From contig WKFJ01000027.1 in NCBI GenBank assembly GCA_014872785.1, forward strand, positions 1 through 64,000: 64,000 bases of DNA. Direction: 5' to 3'. The first letter of the stretch is position 1, and every line of letters starts with the position of its first letter. The DNA is from Alteromonadaceae bacterium (GTDB taxonomy: Bacteria > Pseudomonadota > Gammaproteobacteria > Enterobacterales > Alteromonadaceae). The notes under the pieces were generated by a model, which was not told where the DNA came from, made no database searches, and was given only the letters and a program-made list of their open reading frames with translations. The translations under genes were made by a program, and so were the position numbers. Shown here in pieces: positions 10,767-21,385 of the stretch.

Positions 10767-11867
10767 TTAACGAGCGCCCTCACGAATTGGAGTTGCTTCG
10801 TTTAAACAGACATCTGCCACTAACTGCGTCGCTTTTTTATGCGCAAGTTTTCTTGCCGATTGAGCAATATTTAAAATCTTTTCAGGCTGTTCCATAAGTT
10901 CTTTAAGACGCGCAGTCATGGCACCTTCATCTAATTCACTCTGCTTAATACACAGCGCTGCCTCATGCTGTGCGAGGCTGTCTGCGTTTTTGGTTTGGTG
11001 GTCATCAATTGCATGAGGTAAAGGTACGAAGATGGCGCAACGTCCAGCCAATGCAACTTCAGCGACGGTAAGCGCGCCTGCACGACAAACAATAACGTCG
11101 GCCCAGGCATAGGCAGCTACCATATCATCGACAAACTCTTCAGCTTGCCAGGTAAAGCTATCTTCGCAATGAGATTGATAACCCGATTTAACTGCGTCGA
11201 TTTTACCACGACCAGTTTGATGCCTCACCTCAAAATCAAAGTTTTTCAGTTGAGAAAATGTCTTTGGCATCTGTTGATTAAGTGCCTGTGCTCCAAGGCT
11301 CCCACCAGTCACTAAAATGCGGATTGGGCGATTCTCGATTGACAACGGCTCAATATTGGCAAAGTCAGTCCGTACTGGGTTGCCCACGTGAGTAATTTTA
11401 CCTTTGGCTTTATGCCAATCATGTATGGCAAAGCCTGTTAATATTTTGCGTGCAAGTGGCGCGAGTAACCTGTTGGTGGTTCCCGCAACGGCATTTTGCT
11501 CGTGTAAAATCAACGGCTTGCCACAAAGCCATGCAGCTACTCCACCAGGGCCACTGGCATAACCGCCCATTCCTAACACCACATTAGGTTTAACATTCTT
11601 GATTATTTTAAGTGCTTGTACTATTGCTCTTATCACCATAAGAGGTGCAAATAATAAACGTTTCAAGCCATTGCCACGCACTCCGGAAACATCTACAAAA
11701 TGTATGGGATAACCGTGCTTTGGCACAATATCAGCTTCCATACGCTGCGCTGTTCCCAACCAGTGAATTGTCCAACCTTGTTGCTCGAGCGTCTGCGCTA
11801 CCGCTAAACCAGGAAAAACATGGCCTCCAGTGCCACCAGCCATAACAAGGAGAGTTTTACTGCTCAT
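10767..11867 (-). CDS. murG: Lipid II synthase (GlcNAc transferase) MurG
   Basis: MurG transfers GlcNAc from UDP-GlcNAc to lipid I at the inner face of the membrane, making lipid II. The start is the ATG at 11867 ([15 protein letters not shown]), with AAGGTGG six bases upstream; a TTG at 11873 is less likely. The product is about 366 residues. The GT-B glycine loops are visible: [14 protein letters not shown] at the N-terminus, [11 protein letters not shown], and [12 protein letters not shown] opening the C-terminal domain. The start overlaps the ftsW end by 11 bases. Certain. Confidence 0.98.
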   Translation of the reverse strand: MSSKTLLVMAGGTGGHVFPGLAVAQTLEQQGWTIHWLGTAQRMEADIVPKHGYPIHFVDVSGVRGNGLKRLLFAPLMVIRAIVQALKIIKNVKPNVVLGMGGYASGPGGVAAWLCGKPLILHEQNAVAGTTNRLLAPLARKILTGFAIHDWHKAKGKITHVGNPVRTDFANIEPLSIENRPIRILVTGGSLGAQALNQQMPKTFSQLKNFDFEVRHQTGRGKIDAVKSGYQSHCEDSFTWQAEEFVDDMVAAYAWADVIVCRAGALTVAEVALAGRCAIFVPLPHAIDDHQTKNADSLAQHEAALCIKQSELDEGAMTARLKELMEQPEKILNIAQSARKLAHKKATQLVADVCLNEATPIREGAR

Positions 11868-13092
11868 CAGCAACCACCTTTTTGACCTTAGCAGGTTTGC
11901 GTTTTTTGCGTTTTGACGCCAAAACTTGGGTATCGGCTAATCTCAGTTCAAAATCAATCCTCAGAAGAATGGCAATAGCGACACTCATGATGATCAGACT
12001 CGAACCACCGGCACTGACCAGAGGCAGTGTTAAACCTTTTGTTGGCAATACACCGGCACTTGCGCCCACGTTGACAGCAGTTTGAAAGCTTATCCAAATA
12101 CCAATTGAATAGGCCATGAAGGCCTCATAGGGTTTGGTTTCTTGCAAGCATTTGTTACCCAGGCGAAGGGCTTTAACAACAATAATTAATAACAGAGCCA
12201 ACACACAAGTGACGCCAAACAAACCTAATTCTTCGGCAATAATCGACATAATAAAGTCGGTGTGAGCTTCTGGCAGATACTCTAATTTTTGTAAGGAATT
12301 GCCCAGACCTTGTCCAAACCAGCCACCGCGTCCATAGGCCATTAGTGATTGAGTGAGCTGGTAACCTGTGCCAAATGGATCTGCCCATGGGTCTAAAAAG
12401 GCTGTAACACGTTTCATTCGGTATTCTTCGAATACGATTAATGCAACAACCGCGGCAATACCGGCAAATGCGAGCCCGAAGAATTGCCATAAACGCGCAC
12501 CTGCGAGAAACAAAAGTCCAACCGTGGTGGCGAACATGACTATAACGGTTCCAAGATCGGGTTGTAACAACAGTAATATTGCTAAAACAAAGAACACTAT
12601 CAGTGGTTTAATAAAGCCTTTTAAGCTTTCTGTGACTTGTTCGAAACGTCTCACCAAATAACCGGAGAGGTAACAAAAGAAAAACAGTTTCGCAGGCTCC
12701 GCTGCTTGCACCGTGATTGGCCCTATCGCAAGCCAGCGTGTGCTGCCGTTAACCGTGCGCCCAACTAGCAGCACCGCTACTAACAATCCGATAGCAATCA
12801 ACAGTAAATAAGCATTAGTGCGCTGCCACCAAGACATAGGAATCATCAATGTAAACATTGCCGCCATGCCAGATAAGATAATGTAGATACAGTGGCGAAT
12901 AGAGAAGTGAAACGGATTATCGAACAATCGGGCAGCCACAGGCATGGACGCCGACGTAACCATGACTAACCCCACCGTCATCAAAGCAAACACGGTTATC
13001 AACAAACCCAAATCATAAGGCCGCTGCGCGCTGCTTGCATCGTGTTTTAATGAAAATAATTCGGGTAGAAAACTAGAGCGAGCCATATTCAT
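11857..13092 (-). CDS. ftsW: Septal peptidoglycan glycosyltransferase FtsW
   Basis: FtsW is a SEDS-family glycosyltransferase that polymerises lipid II at the septum with FtsI. The 411-residue product has about ten membrane segments and ends in a very basic tail (SKRKKRKPAKVKK). The signature near the C-terminus reads PTKGLTLPLVSAGGSSL. The SEDS consensus I know has Tyr in the SYGGSS step, so the Ala is a small deviation. The gene overlaps murD by 4 bases and murG by 11. Identification is certain from position and sequence. Confidence 0.97.
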   Translation of the reverse strand: MNMARSSFLPELFSLKHDASSAQRPYDLGLLITVFALMTVGLVMVTSASMPVAARLFDNPFHFSIRHCIYIILSGMAAMFTLMIPMSWWQRTNAYLLLIAIGLLVAVLLVGRTVNGSTRWLAIGPITVQAAEPAKLFFFCYLSGYLVRRFEQVTESLKGFIKPLIVFFVLAILLLLQPDLGTVIVMFATTVGLLFLAGARLWQFFGLAFAGIAAVVALIVFEEYRMKRVTAFLDPWADPFGTGYQLTQSLMAYGRGGWFGQGLGNSLQKLEYLPEAHTDFIMSIIAEELGLFGVTCVLALLLIIVVKALRLGNKCLQETKPYEAFMAYSIGIWISFQTAVNVGASAGVLPTKGLTLPLVSAGGSSLIIMSVAIAILLRIDFELRLADTQVLASKRKKRKPAKVKKVVADEQ

Positions 13093-14393
13093 GATAATGC
13101 CCTCGCCGCTTGAGTAAATTGATCGCCTCTGTCTTCAAATGAGGAAAACATATCGAGACTGGCACATGCTGGCGATAACAAAACGGTATCCCCATTTTGT
13201 GTAAGTGAAGCGGCAAGTAGCACGGCTTCATTCATACTATCCACTATGTTTGCGTTGGGTTTCTGCTCAGCTAATTTCGCTGCATCTTTGCCCATTGCAA
13301 TAAGATGGTCGACTGAGCTGTCAAACACATCCGCTAACTCATTTAAATCAGCGCCTTTACTATCACCACCAGCAACTAAAACCAACTTACCAACGGTTGA
13401 AGGTTTAATACCTTTAATTGCCGCAATAGTTGCCCCGATATTCGTAGCTTTAGAGTCGTTTATCCAACGTACGTTGTCTCTATTCAACACCGTTTGACAA
13501 CGGTGCGGTAACCCATCGAAGCTCCTAATCGCCGCTCGGATAGCATCATCGTTGAGACCCAGCTCTCTTGCCAATAAGACAGCTGCTTGCACATTCGCTA
13601 AATTATGCGCACCCACGAGATTGATGTCAGAAGCTAACATATAGACTTCGCCATCTTCCGTTATGGCTAAAGGCTCTTGAGCAATGCCAAAACCTGACTG
13701 TGTTGCGTTTAATGAAATAAACGCATCCGCTGTTCCGACTTTTGGCCAAGTATCTTGTTGTTGCGCATTGGCGATACATTTTTGTGCGTTGTCATAGATA
13801 CGCAGTTTCGCGTCGCGATAAGCTTCCAAGGTCAAATGTCTATCTAAGTGGTCTTGCGATAGGTTTAATACGCAAGCCGCCAAGGTATTTAAAGAGTATG
13901 TTGATTCCAATTGAAAACTGGAAAGTTCGAGTACTACGGCTTCACAATCAGCATCTAAAATTGACAAAATTGGCACGCCAATGTTGCCACCTAATACTGC
14001 ATTTACACCATTGGTATTTAAGATATGCGCTAACAAGGTCACTACCGTAGACTTGCCGTTAGAGCCTGTTACCGCCAATACTGGTTTATTGTTAAAACGA
14101 GCAAATAATTCAACATCACCGATCACTTCAACTCCGGCCTCTTTGGCTGCAGTGATAGCATTGTGTAGTAGATTGAAGCCTGGACTAACAAGCACTAGGT
14201 CAAAATCTAAAAAGGCAGTCCGAGTAATATCACCAAGTTTAATGTCTACCGGTAATTCAAGTGCTAAGTGAGTTCGCGTATCAAACCCAGTTATCAAGGC
14301 CTCCTGTTTGTGCAAAAAAGCCACACAAGAGCGGCCGGTCATTCCCAGACCAACTACTGCAACTTTTTTTGCCTTCAAATCAGGAGTCTGCAT
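13089..14393 (-). CDS. murD: UDP-N-acetylmuramoyl-L-alanine--D-glutamate ligase
   Basis: MurD adds D-Glu to UDP-MurNAc-L-Ala in the cytoplasm. It has 434 residues, starting MQTPDLKAKKVAVVGLGMTG with the Rossmann-like UDP-binding domain. The ATP P-loop TGSNGKST is at about 109-116, followed by the carbamylated-Lys region in the central domain, NDSKATN, and the C-terminal SPACASLDMF motif. Spacing to mraY is one base, so the two are co-transcribed. No anomalies. Confidence 0.98.
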   Translation of the reverse strand: MQTPDLKAKKVAVVGLGMTGRSCVAFLHKQEALITGFDTRTHLALELPVDIKLGDITRTAFLDFDLVLVSPGFNLLHNAITAAKEAGVEVIGDVELFARFNNKPVLAVTGSNGKSTVVTLLAHILNTNGVNAVLGGNIGVPILSILDADCEAVVLELSSFQLESTYSLNTLAACVLNLSQDHLDRHLTLEAYRDAKLRIYDNAQKCIANAQQQDTWPKVGTADAFISLNATQSGFGIAQEPLAITEDGEVYMLASDINLVGAHNLANVQAAVLLARELGLNDDAIRAAIRSFDGLPHRCQTVLNRDNVRWINDSKATNIGATIAAIKGIKPSTVGKLVLVAGGDSKGADLNELADVFDSSVDHLIAMGKDAAKLAEQKPNANIVDSMNEAVLLAASLTQNGDTVLLSPACASLDMFSSFEDRGDQFTQAARALS

Positions 14394-14394
14394 T

Positions 14395-15477
14395 TTATCT
14401 CAACTTCAACGTGGCTAAGCCGACTAACACTAGAATCAACGAGATAATCCAAAAGCGCACAATAACGCGTGGCTCTGGCCAGCCCTTTAATTCATAGTGA
14501 TGGTGAATGGGCGCCATGCGAAAAATACGCTGACCGCGCAATTTAAACGAGCCTACTTGCAAAATAACGGACAGTGTTTCCATGACGAAAACACCACCCA
14601 TGATAATCAAAACAAGTTCTTGTCTTACCAATACCGCCAAAATGCCTAGGGCGCCACCCAAGGCCAATGATCCCACATCACCCATGAAGACTTGCGCTGG
14701 ATAGGTGTTGAACCACAGGAATCCAAGACCTGCGCCGACAATCGCCGTACACACCACAACCAGTTCGCTGGTTAAGGGGATGTAAGGAATATTCAAATAC
14801 TCTGAAAAATTAATATTGCCAGTAACGTAGGCGAAAATAGCGAACGCACCTGCGACTAAGATAGTAGGTACAATTGCCAACCCATCTAATCCATCAGTTA
14901 GATTCACGGCATTACTGGTGCCTACCAGTGCAAAATAAGCAACCACTAAATAAAACAAACCAAGTTGCGGCATGACTTCTTTGAAGAAGGGCACAATTAA
15001 AGCTGTTTCAGCGGGGCTTTGACTGGTCGCATAAAGATAAAATGCCACGACAATGGCAACTGCCGATAACCAAAAATATTTCCATTTCGCGATAAGACCT
15101 TTGGGATCTTTGCGAATAACTTTGCGGTAATCATCCACAAAGCCAATAAGGCCATAACTCAAAACGACTGCCAGCGTCACCCATACGTATTTATTGGTAA
15201 GGTCAGCCCACAGTAAAACACTCACTGTAATAGCCCCTATAATCAACAGCCCACCCATGGTTGGCGTGCCGGATTTACTCAAGTGAGATTGCGGCCCGTC
15301 GGTACGAACGGTTTGCCCTATTTGCATTCGCTGCAAGTAACGAATTAACTTAGGCCCCATGGTAATCGCAATGATAAGAGCCGTAAGCGTGCTTAGAATA
15401 GCGCGCATAGTCAGATATGAGAAAACGTTAAATCCCGTATCGAACTGCTGTAGCCATTCGGCTAGCCAAATTAACAT
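14395..15477 (-). CDS. mraY: Phospho-MurNAc-pentapeptide transferase MraY
   Basis: MraY moves phospho-MurNAc-pentapeptide from UDP to undecaprenyl phosphate, making lipid I in the inner membrane. The 360 residues hold about ten membrane helices. Family motifs include [19 protein letters not shown], the Asp pair in [19 protein letters not shown] and the C-terminal [15 protein letters not shown]. The start overlaps the end of murF by 7 bases. Length and motifs match E. coli MraY (360 residues). Confidence 0.98.
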   Translation of the reverse strand: MLIWLAEWLQQFDTGFNVFSYLTMRAILSTLTALIIAITMGPKLIRYLQRMQIGQTVRTDGPQSHLSKSGTPTMGGLLIIGAITVSVLLWADLTNKYVWVTLAVVLSYGLIGFVDDYRKVIRKDPKGLIAKWKYFWLSAVAIVVAFYLYATSQSPAETALIVPFFKEVMPQLGLFYLVVAYFALVGTSNAVNLTDGLDGLAIVPTILVAGAFAIFAYVTGNINFSEYLNIPYIPLTSELVVVCTAIVGAGLGFLWFNTYPAQVFMGDVGSLALGGALGILAVLVRQELVLIIMGGVFVMETLSVILQVGSFKLRGQRIFRMAPIHHHYELKGWPEPRVIVRFWIISLILVLVGLATLKLR

Positions 15478-16892
15478 GCGATGCGCTCCCGCATTCGTTC
15501 AAGCTTTCCCAAGGCTGATCCCTCCAACGCGGAGACCACGTTTTCCATGCGGGCGCCTCGGCTGCCTTTAACCAAGATACTGATGTCGCATTGCTCGTTG
15601 CCCAACAAAGATTCTGTGTAAGACACCAAACTCTCTATATCCGAAAAGTGTTTGCCTTTGGCTTCAAACACATCACTTGCATGTTGGCTAAGCACACCTA
15701 AAGAAATAAAATAATCAATACCAGATTTGCGTGCATACTCACCTACTTGCTCGTGGTAATAGCGCGCTTTCTCGCCAAGCTCTCCCATATCGCCAAGGAT
15801 AACCACTCTGCGTCCAGGGAAGCTTTTAAGCACATCAATAGCAGCATTGACCGAAGCTATATTGGCGTTGTAGGTATCGTCTAAAAGACGCACCTGATTG
15901 GTGATGGATTTAATGTTTAAACGCCCTTTCACTTGGGGCATATTTTCTAATCCCATCTTGATTGACTGCAAGTCTGCGCCAACATTGATGGCAAGCCCAG
16001 CTGCCAATACGGCGTTAGTCACATTGTGAAATCCGGGAACAGGCAAACTGACAAACGTGCTACCAATGGGCGTATTAAGTGTAAACTCAGGACAGCCATC
16101 AAAGTTGAGGTTAACATCGCTTGGGTAGTAATTCGCTTGTGGGTCTTTAGAGAACGTTTCGCAGTTCAAATGACGAGTCTTACCCTGCCAATACTCATAG
16201 AATTGACTGTCTTGATTAAGTATTGCTGCACCAAACTCATGAACACCTGAGAAGATTTCACTCTTAGCACGAGCCACACCAAAAAGAGACCCAAACCCTT
16301 CTAGGTGTGCCGCGTCCGCATTCACAATGGTCGCCACATCTGGTTTTGCCAAAGAGCAAGTGTAAGCAATCTCGCCAAGGTGATTAGCCCCCATCTCGAC
16401 AACCGCAAATTCGTGGTCCGGCTCAAGGTCGAGTAATGTCAGCGGCACGCCAATTTCATTATTGAAATTGCCTTTGGTTGCCAACACCTTACCGCGATTA
16501 GCCAAAATACTAGCAACCATTTCTTTTACGGTTGTTTTACCACAACTCCCTGTGATGCCCACCGTTTTAGGGGCAACACTGGCTTTTACAGCAGCGGCTA
16601 AATCACCTAAGGCCAACTTGGTATCAGCAACTTTGATCAACGGAATCGGTGCATCAATGTCTTCACTGACAATAGCCGCTACCGCCCCTTTTTCAGCCGC
16701 TTGGCCAATAAACTCATGCGCATTAAAATTAGCGCCTGACAATGCAACAAACAAACATCCTGGCTGAATGGTGCGGGTATCAGTCGATACCTGTTCTATT
16801 CCTAGTTTTTCCGCGGCAGAAACCGCGTCTTCAGCACACTTAAGCGTGCCTTTAACTTTCTCTGCTACCCAAGACAAATCTACTTTGATCAT
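15471..16892 (-). CDS. murF: UDP-MurNAc-tripeptide--D-Ala-D-Ala ligase
   Basis: MurF joins D-Ala-D-Ala (from Ddl) to UDP-MurNAc-tripeptide, completing the cytoplasmic precursor. The 473-residue protein has the N-terminal UDP-binding domain with [10 protein letters not shown], the P-loop [12 protein letters not shown] at about 114-125, and the C-terminal ligase domain with [11 protein letters not shown] and LGDMGELGE. The start overlaps the end of murE by 4 bases. Full-length. Confidence 0.98.
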   Translation of the reverse strand: MIKVDLSWVAEKVKGTLKCAEDAVSAAEKLGIEQVSTDTRTIQPGCLFVALSGANFNAHEFIGQAAEKGAVAAIVSEDIDAPIPLIKVADTKLALGDLAAAVKASVAPKTVGITGSCGKTTVKEMVASILANRGKVLATKGNFNNEIGVPLTLLDLEPDHEFAVVEMGANHLGEIAYTCSLAKPDVATIVNADAAHLEGFGSLFGVARAKSEIFSGVHEFGAAILNQDSQFYEYWQGKTRHLNCETFSKDPQANYYPSDVNLNFDGCPEFTLNTPIGSTFVSLPVPGFHNVTNAVLAAGLAINVGADLQSIKMGLENMPQVKGRLNIKSITNQVRLLDDTYNANIASVNAAIDVLKSFPGRRVVILGDMGELGEKARYYHEQVGEYARKSGIDYFISLGVLSQHASDVFEAKGKHFSDIESLVSYTESLLGNEQCDISILVKGSRGARMENVVSALEGSALGKLERMRERIAC

Positions 16893-18394
16893 TGCAACAC
16901 CTCAGAATACAGCTTGTTGATGAATTGACGTTCGTCATATTTTATTTTTGTTGTACCAATAATCTGGTAGTCCTCATGACCTTTACCGGCCACGAGAATT
17001 AAATCTTCTTTTGATGATTGAGACACGGCCATTTTGATAGCTTCTTGCCTATCCAGCTCGACATGAACCTTTGAAGTGTCATGGATCCCCGACAAGATAT
17101 CATTGGCTATCGCTTGCGCGTCCTCGCTACGGACATTGTCATTGGTCACAATAATGGCATCGGCATATTGTTCGGCAATGCGCCCCATCATCGGACGTTT
17201 ACCCTGGTCGCGTTCTCCGCCGCACCCAAACACGCATATAATACGGCCACTTACATGACCTCGTAATGAACAAAGGATGTTTTCTAATGCATCTGGTGTG
17301 TGGGCATAATCCACAATAGTGTCTGCATAGTCGTTGTGATGATATCGCTCTGCTCTGCCACATACAGGCTGTATCAAAGCCAGTGCATCAGTTACTGCCT
17401 CTATACCATGCCCCAAGGCCAACATTGCCGAAGCAGCTGAAATTAAGTTATATACATTGAACTTGCCAAAGAGCGGCACTTGAACCTGAGTATTTCCCCA
17501 TGATGTATGTAACGCGAACCTCAGCCCTGAATTATTAAGTTCGACGTTACGAGCAATACAAAACTTTTCTGTGTCTGCTACATCTGTATCAATGCCAATT
17601 AATACAGCGACAACGGATTCTGGTTTATTAGCGAGCCAGTTAATACTCTCAGGATCGTCAGCATTCAATACCACGGTTTTTAATGCAGGCTGTTTTAGCA
17701 AGCGACGTTTTGCCGCAGCGTACGCCTCCATTGTCCCATGGTAGTCCAGATGGTCACGGGTTAAATTGGTGAAAATGGCAACATTGGTATTAATGTACGC
17801 CGTACGATCTTGAACAAGTGCATGAGAGGAAGCCTCAAACGCCATTATTTGTGCTTGTTCTTGCAGAGATTGATAAGCAATTCTTTGCATAGAAATCGCA
17901 TCGGGTGTGGTATTAATGGTCTCGCGCAAATCGTTCAAGCTACCCTGGCCTAAAGTTCCCACAAACACTGACTTTTGCCCAAGTGACTGCGCCAACTGAC
18001 AGCAAAAATGAGTAGTTGACGTTTTACCATTGGTACCTGTAACTGCAATGGTTGAAAGTTGCTCTGTGGGATCTGAAAAGAACTGTTGCGCCAACTCAGC
18101 GACGTTTCTAGCGAGTTGGAAAAACTCGACAATCAGCGAATGCTCACGCATAGACATCTGCCCATGAGCAGATTCATCATCCGTTTCGCTTAGAATCACC
18201 TTTGCACCAAGACTGACTGCTTGAGGGATAAACTCACGACCGTCCTGTTGATGTCCTTTTATGGCGAGGAAACCTTTGTGGATGGCAACTTCTCTACTGT
18301 CTAATACCAAATCAGTCAAACCAATCTCTGGCGCATCAATTGAAAATGGCGCCAAAAGCGTTTTGAGATCCATCACCATAGGCTCAACAGTCAC
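16889..18394 (-). CDS. murE: UDP-MurNAc-L-Ala-D-Glu--meso-DAP ligase
   Basis: MurE adds the third stem-peptide residue, meso-diaminopimelate in Gram-negatives. The start is a GTG that shares a base with the ftsI TAG and has GGGAGGG seven bases upstream, giving 501 residues. The P-loop GTNGKTS is at 120-126, the carbamylated Lys is probably K229 in AAAKRRLL, and DYAHTPDALE is at 362-371. The DAP-recognition motif, usually DNPR, reads DNVR (419-422): Arg is kept but Pro is Val. The enzyme is otherwise complete, and the surrounding operon implies it is the only MurE. DAP use is inferred from the lineage. Confidence 0.97.
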   Translation of the reverse strand: MTVEPMVMDLKTLLAPFSIDAPEIGLTDLVLDSREVAIHKGFLAIKGHQQDGREFIPQAVSLGAKVILSETDDESAHGQMSMREHSLIVEFFQLARNVAELAQQFFSDPTEQLSTIAVTGTNGKTSTTHFCCQLAQSLGQKSVFVGTLGQGSLNDLRETINTTPDAISMQRIAYQSLQEQAQIMAFEASSHALVQDRTAYINTNVAIFTNLTRDHLDYHGTMEAYAAAKRRLLKQPALKTVVLNADDPESINWLANKPESVVAVLIGIDTDVADTEKFCIARNVELNNSGLRFALHTSWGNTQVQVPLFGKFNVYNLISAASAMLALGHGIEAVTDALALIQPVCGRAERYHHNDYADTIVDYAHTPDALENILCSLRGHVSGRIICVFGCGGERDQGKRPMMGRIAEQYADAIIVTNDNVRSEDAQAIANDILSGIHDTSKVHVELDRQEAIKMAVSQSSKEDLILVAGKGHEDYQIIGTTKIKYDERQFINKLYSEVLQ

Positions 18395-20127
18395 TAATGT
18401 CCCTCCCTGTTCGCAACAAGAGAGGATACGTTTTTGTTGTCTGGTGGGATATTCAGCATCTGTAAAGTGCCCGCCATGACTTTTGAGAATACAGGAGCTG
18501 CTGTATCCCCAGCATAATATAAGTCACCACTTGGTTCGTTAATGAGTACCACAACCGCCAATTGCGGGTCAGAGACCGGGGCAAGTCCCGCGAAAATATT
18601 TACGTACTCTTCACCATAGCCACCCGCAACCGCTTTGCGGCTTGTGCCTGTTTTACCCGCCACACGATAACCAGGAACCTGAGCTTTGGTGCCGGTACCG
18701 CCATCCATTACTACGGTTTCCATCATTTCGACCACCGCATTTGCGGTACTTGCCGTCAATGCGCGTTCGCCCTCAACGATAGGGTTATCAGACTTAATGA
18801 TGGTTAGCGGCTTTCTGATTCCGCCATTACCCAGTGTCGTATACATGCGCGCTAGCTGTAATGTCGTTACCGAGATCCCATACCCAAAAGACAAGGTTGC
18901 TAATTCAAAGTCGGACCAGCGATTACGCTCATGGAAAATTCCACCACTTTCACCGATTAGGTTACTGCCAGTGTCACCAATCAAACCCAGTTCATAGTAC
19001 ATATCTATGAACTGACGCTTGGGCACTGACAAAGCTAATTTAGAAGTTCCCATGTTACTGGATTTTTGAATAATGCCAGTTAAGTCTAAATCACCGTAAT
19101 TCTTAGAGTCGCGTACATAACGACCACCGATGCGCATATATCCTGGAGCGGTTTTAATAACGGTTGAAGCTTCGGCCGAACCAAATTCCAAAGCACTTAA
19201 TACGGCCAATGGTTTGACTGTAGATCCCGGTTCAAAAGTGTCGGTGACGGCTCGATTTCTAATTCGATGTGGTGCAACACCACGACGATTATTAGGGTTA
19301 AAAGAAGGACTATTGACCAGAGCTAACAATTCTCCAGTGTGAACGTTTGCAACAACGGCGGAACCAGAGGTTGCTTTCAACAAAGTCACTGCTTTTTTCA
19401 GCTCTTTGTAAGTCAGCGCTTGAATTCTCTGGTCAATAGTAAGATGGATGTCTTTTGGCTTCTTACCTTCGGAAGCCGACAATAATTCTACTGGTCGTCC
19501 TTTGATATCCTGTCTAACTTTGCGGCTATCGGGTGTTCCGCTTAGCCGTTTGTCATAAATACGCTCAATGCCTTCAAGACCTTTGTCATCTACGTCTGTA
19601 AAGCCAATTAAATGTGCTGAAACCTCGCCTGTTGGATAATAACGTCGCGACTCGTTACGCAAATAAACGCCTGGAATTTTCAATTGTGCGACGTAATCCG
19701 CCATCGCTTCGGATACCTGACGTTGCAGATAAACGAAACGTCGTTTGGGATTGTTGACCCGCTGTATTAAATCGTCGACATCACGACCCAGCACATCTGC
19801 CAATGCCTCCCAACGTTTTTTACTGGCAAGTCCATTGCGTTGATGAATAGTTTTGGGGTCTGCCCAAATAGCGCGAACCGGCACACTTACTGCCAGCTCT
19901 TCTCCATTTCGATCGTAAATGATGCCTCTGTGCACCTGACGTTTTTTGGTGCGAATAGTACGGTTATCGCCTTGCTCAATGAGCATGTCTGGGGAAACAA
20001 CCTGTATATATGCAGCGCGCACTGCTAGTCCTGTGAAGACCAATGAGATCACCACAAGCACAGTAAGAAAGCGCCAATGTACGATGCTTGGTTTTACCTT
20101 GCCTTTGGCTTGTTTGCGGTTTGCCAT
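18394..20127 (-). CDS. ftsI: Septal transpeptidase FtsI (PBP3)
   Basis: FtsI is a class B penicillin-binding protein that cross-links septal peptidoglycan with FtsW. The 577-residue protein has a basic cytoplasmic tail, one membrane helix (about 19-41), a PBP dimerisation/pedestal domain (about 65-225) and a transpeptidase domain. The catalytic motifs are intact: nucleophile S302 in GSTVK, SSN in QKSSNMG, and KTGT in AGKTGTSRKA. The start is an ATG two bases after the ftsL stop. It would be the target of PBP3-selective beta-lactams by family knowledge. Confidence 0.98.
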   Translation of the reverse strand: MANRKQAKGKVKPSIVHWRFLTVLVVISLVFTGLAVRAAYIQVVSPDMLIEQGDNRTIRTKKRQVHRGIIYDRNGEELAVSVPVRAIWADPKTIHQRNGLASKKRWEALADVLGRDVDDLIQRVNNPKRRFVYLQRQVSEAMADYVAQLKIPGVYLRNESRRYYPTGEVSAHLIGFTDVDDKGLEGIERIYDKRLSGTPDSRKVRQDIKGRPVELLSASEGKKPKDIHLTIDQRIQALTYKELKKAVTLLKATSGSAVVANVHTGELLALVNSPSFNPNNRRGVAPHRIRNRAVTDTFEPGSTVKPLAVLSALEFGSAEASTVIKTAPGYMRIGGRYVRDSKNYGDLDLTGIIQKSSNMGTSKLALSVPKRQFIDMYYELGLIGDTGSNLIGESGGIFHERNRWSDFELATLSFGYGISVTTLQLARMYTTLGNGGIRKPLTIIKSDNPIVEGERALTASTANAVVEMMETVVMDGGTGTKAQVPGYRVAGKTGTSRKAVAGGYGEEYVNIFAGLAPVSDPQLAVVVLINEPSGDLYYAGDTAAPVFSKVMAGTLQMLNIPPDNKNVSSLVANREGH

Positions 20128-20129
20128 TG

Positions 20130-20450
20130 TTATTTCACCCTCACTACAACTTCTTCTTCGGGTGATGGTCTATACATGCCCAATTGCTTCTTCACTATAG
20201 ATTCAATGCGGTTGTGCTCAGATAACGCACCTTGTTCTAGAACCAAATTTCGCCATTCCACATCGAGGGCGTCACGCTCTTGCATCGTATTTTCCATTTC
20301 AATAATCATTTGACGATTGTGGTGCGTACTCAGGATTACCGCCACGGCACTACCCAGTACCGCTATAAACAACAAAACCCGGAACAAATGCCGAGTCAAA
20401 TCAGTTAAAATAATGGTGACCAGTTCAAAGTTTTGTTTGAGCGATATCAT
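20130..20450 (-). CDS. ftsL: Cell division protein FtsL
   Basis: FtsL is a small bitopic protein that forms a coiled-coil complex with FtsB and FtsQ and activates FtsWI. The 106 residues consist of a short cytoplasmic part, a membrane helix (about 24-42), and a periplasmic leucine-zipper-like helix ending in [15 protein letters not shown]. It overlaps rsmH by 4 bases and precedes ftsI by 2. Sequence conservation is low in this family, so position carries much of the call. Its partner FtsB is encoded at 49,020. Confidence 0.95.
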   Translation of the reverse strand: MISLKQNFELVTIILTDLTRHLFRVLLFIAVLGSAVAVILSTHHNRQMIIEMENTMQERDALDVEWRNLVLEQGALSEHNRIESIVKKQLGMYRPSPEEEVVVRVK

Positions 20451-21385
20451 AGGCGCTGTGCCACCCTGAGCACCGAACTTCGTGCCCTCGTATTTTGCTC
20501 GATCTCGCTCGCAGAAGGTTTAATCGCTTTGCCAATTAGTTTTAATACCTTAGTTGCGTTAATTTCTGCTTCTAATATGGGGAGTCCCGCGGGTACCTGT
20601 TTGCCTCGACTGAGTTCACGCATGAAGCGCTTAACGCAGCGATCTTCTAACGAGTGAAAACTGATAACCGCTAGCCGGCCTTCTTGTGCTAGTACGCTAA
20701 CGGCCGCATCTAAACCAGTCGCAATTTCACCCAGTTCGTCGTTAATGTGAATACGAATCGCTTGAAAAGAACGCGTCGCTGGGTGCTTAAATTTATCTTT
20801 GACCGGAACGGCTTGGTCGATTAATTCTGCGAGTTGCAGTGTCGTTGTCAGCGGTTGGCTGTCTCGTGAATTGACGATGGCAGTAGCGATTCGCTTACCA
20901 AACTTCTCTTCGCCAAACTCCTTTATGACCTGCGTAATTTCCTCTAATTCCGCGGTCGCCAACCATTGCTCAGCAGTTATACCGCGGGTTTTGTCCATAC
21001 GCATGTCCAGTGGACCATTGCGCATAAAACTAAAGCCACGTTCAGCATCGTCTAACTGAGGAGAAGAGACCCCTAAGTCCATTAACACCCCGTCGATTTT
21101 GCCGGTAAGACCAAGCTCTTCAATAGCGGGCGCCATTTCAGAAAAAGGTCGGTGAATAATGCTAAAGCGCGGGTCATTGGCAAATTTTTCAGCTTCAGTG
21201 ATCGCCGCAGTGTCACGATCAAAAGCAATCAAGCGACCTTGATCACCTAGTTTTTCCAATATCTGTCCCGAATGCCCCCCTCTGCCAAAAGTTGCATCGA
21301 TATAGATACCGTCTTCGCGAATAGCCAGTGCATCAATAGATTCATGCAGCAACACTGATGTGTGAGTAAAAGTGTTGGCCGTCAC
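20447..21385 (-). CDS. rsmH: 16S rRNA m4C1402 methyltransferase RsmH
   Basis: RsmH (MraW) methylates N4 of C1402 in the 16S rRNA P site using S-adenosylmethionine. The 312-residue protein starts [20 protein letters not shown] and shows the SAM loop [10 protein letters not shown], the [10 protein letters not shown] motif and [11 protein letters not shown]. It overlaps mraZ by 4 bases and ftsL by 4. It is the second gene of the dcw operon, as in most bacteria. Certain. Confidence 0.98.
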   Translation of the reverse strand: MTANTFTHTSVLLHESIDALAIREDGIYIDATFGRGGHSGQILEKLGDQGRLIAFDRDTAAITEAEKFANDPRFSIIHRPFSEMAPAIEELGLTGKIDGVLMDLGVSSPQLDDAERGFSFMRNGPLDMRMDKTRGITAEQWLATAELEEITQVIKEFGEEKFGKRIATAIVNSRDSQPLTTTLQLAELIDQAVPVKDKFKHPATRSFQAIRIHINDELGEIATGLDAAVSVLAQEGRLAVISFHSLEDRCVKRFMRELSRGKQVPAGLPILEAEINATKVLKLIGKAIKPSASEIEQNTRARSSVLRVAQRL

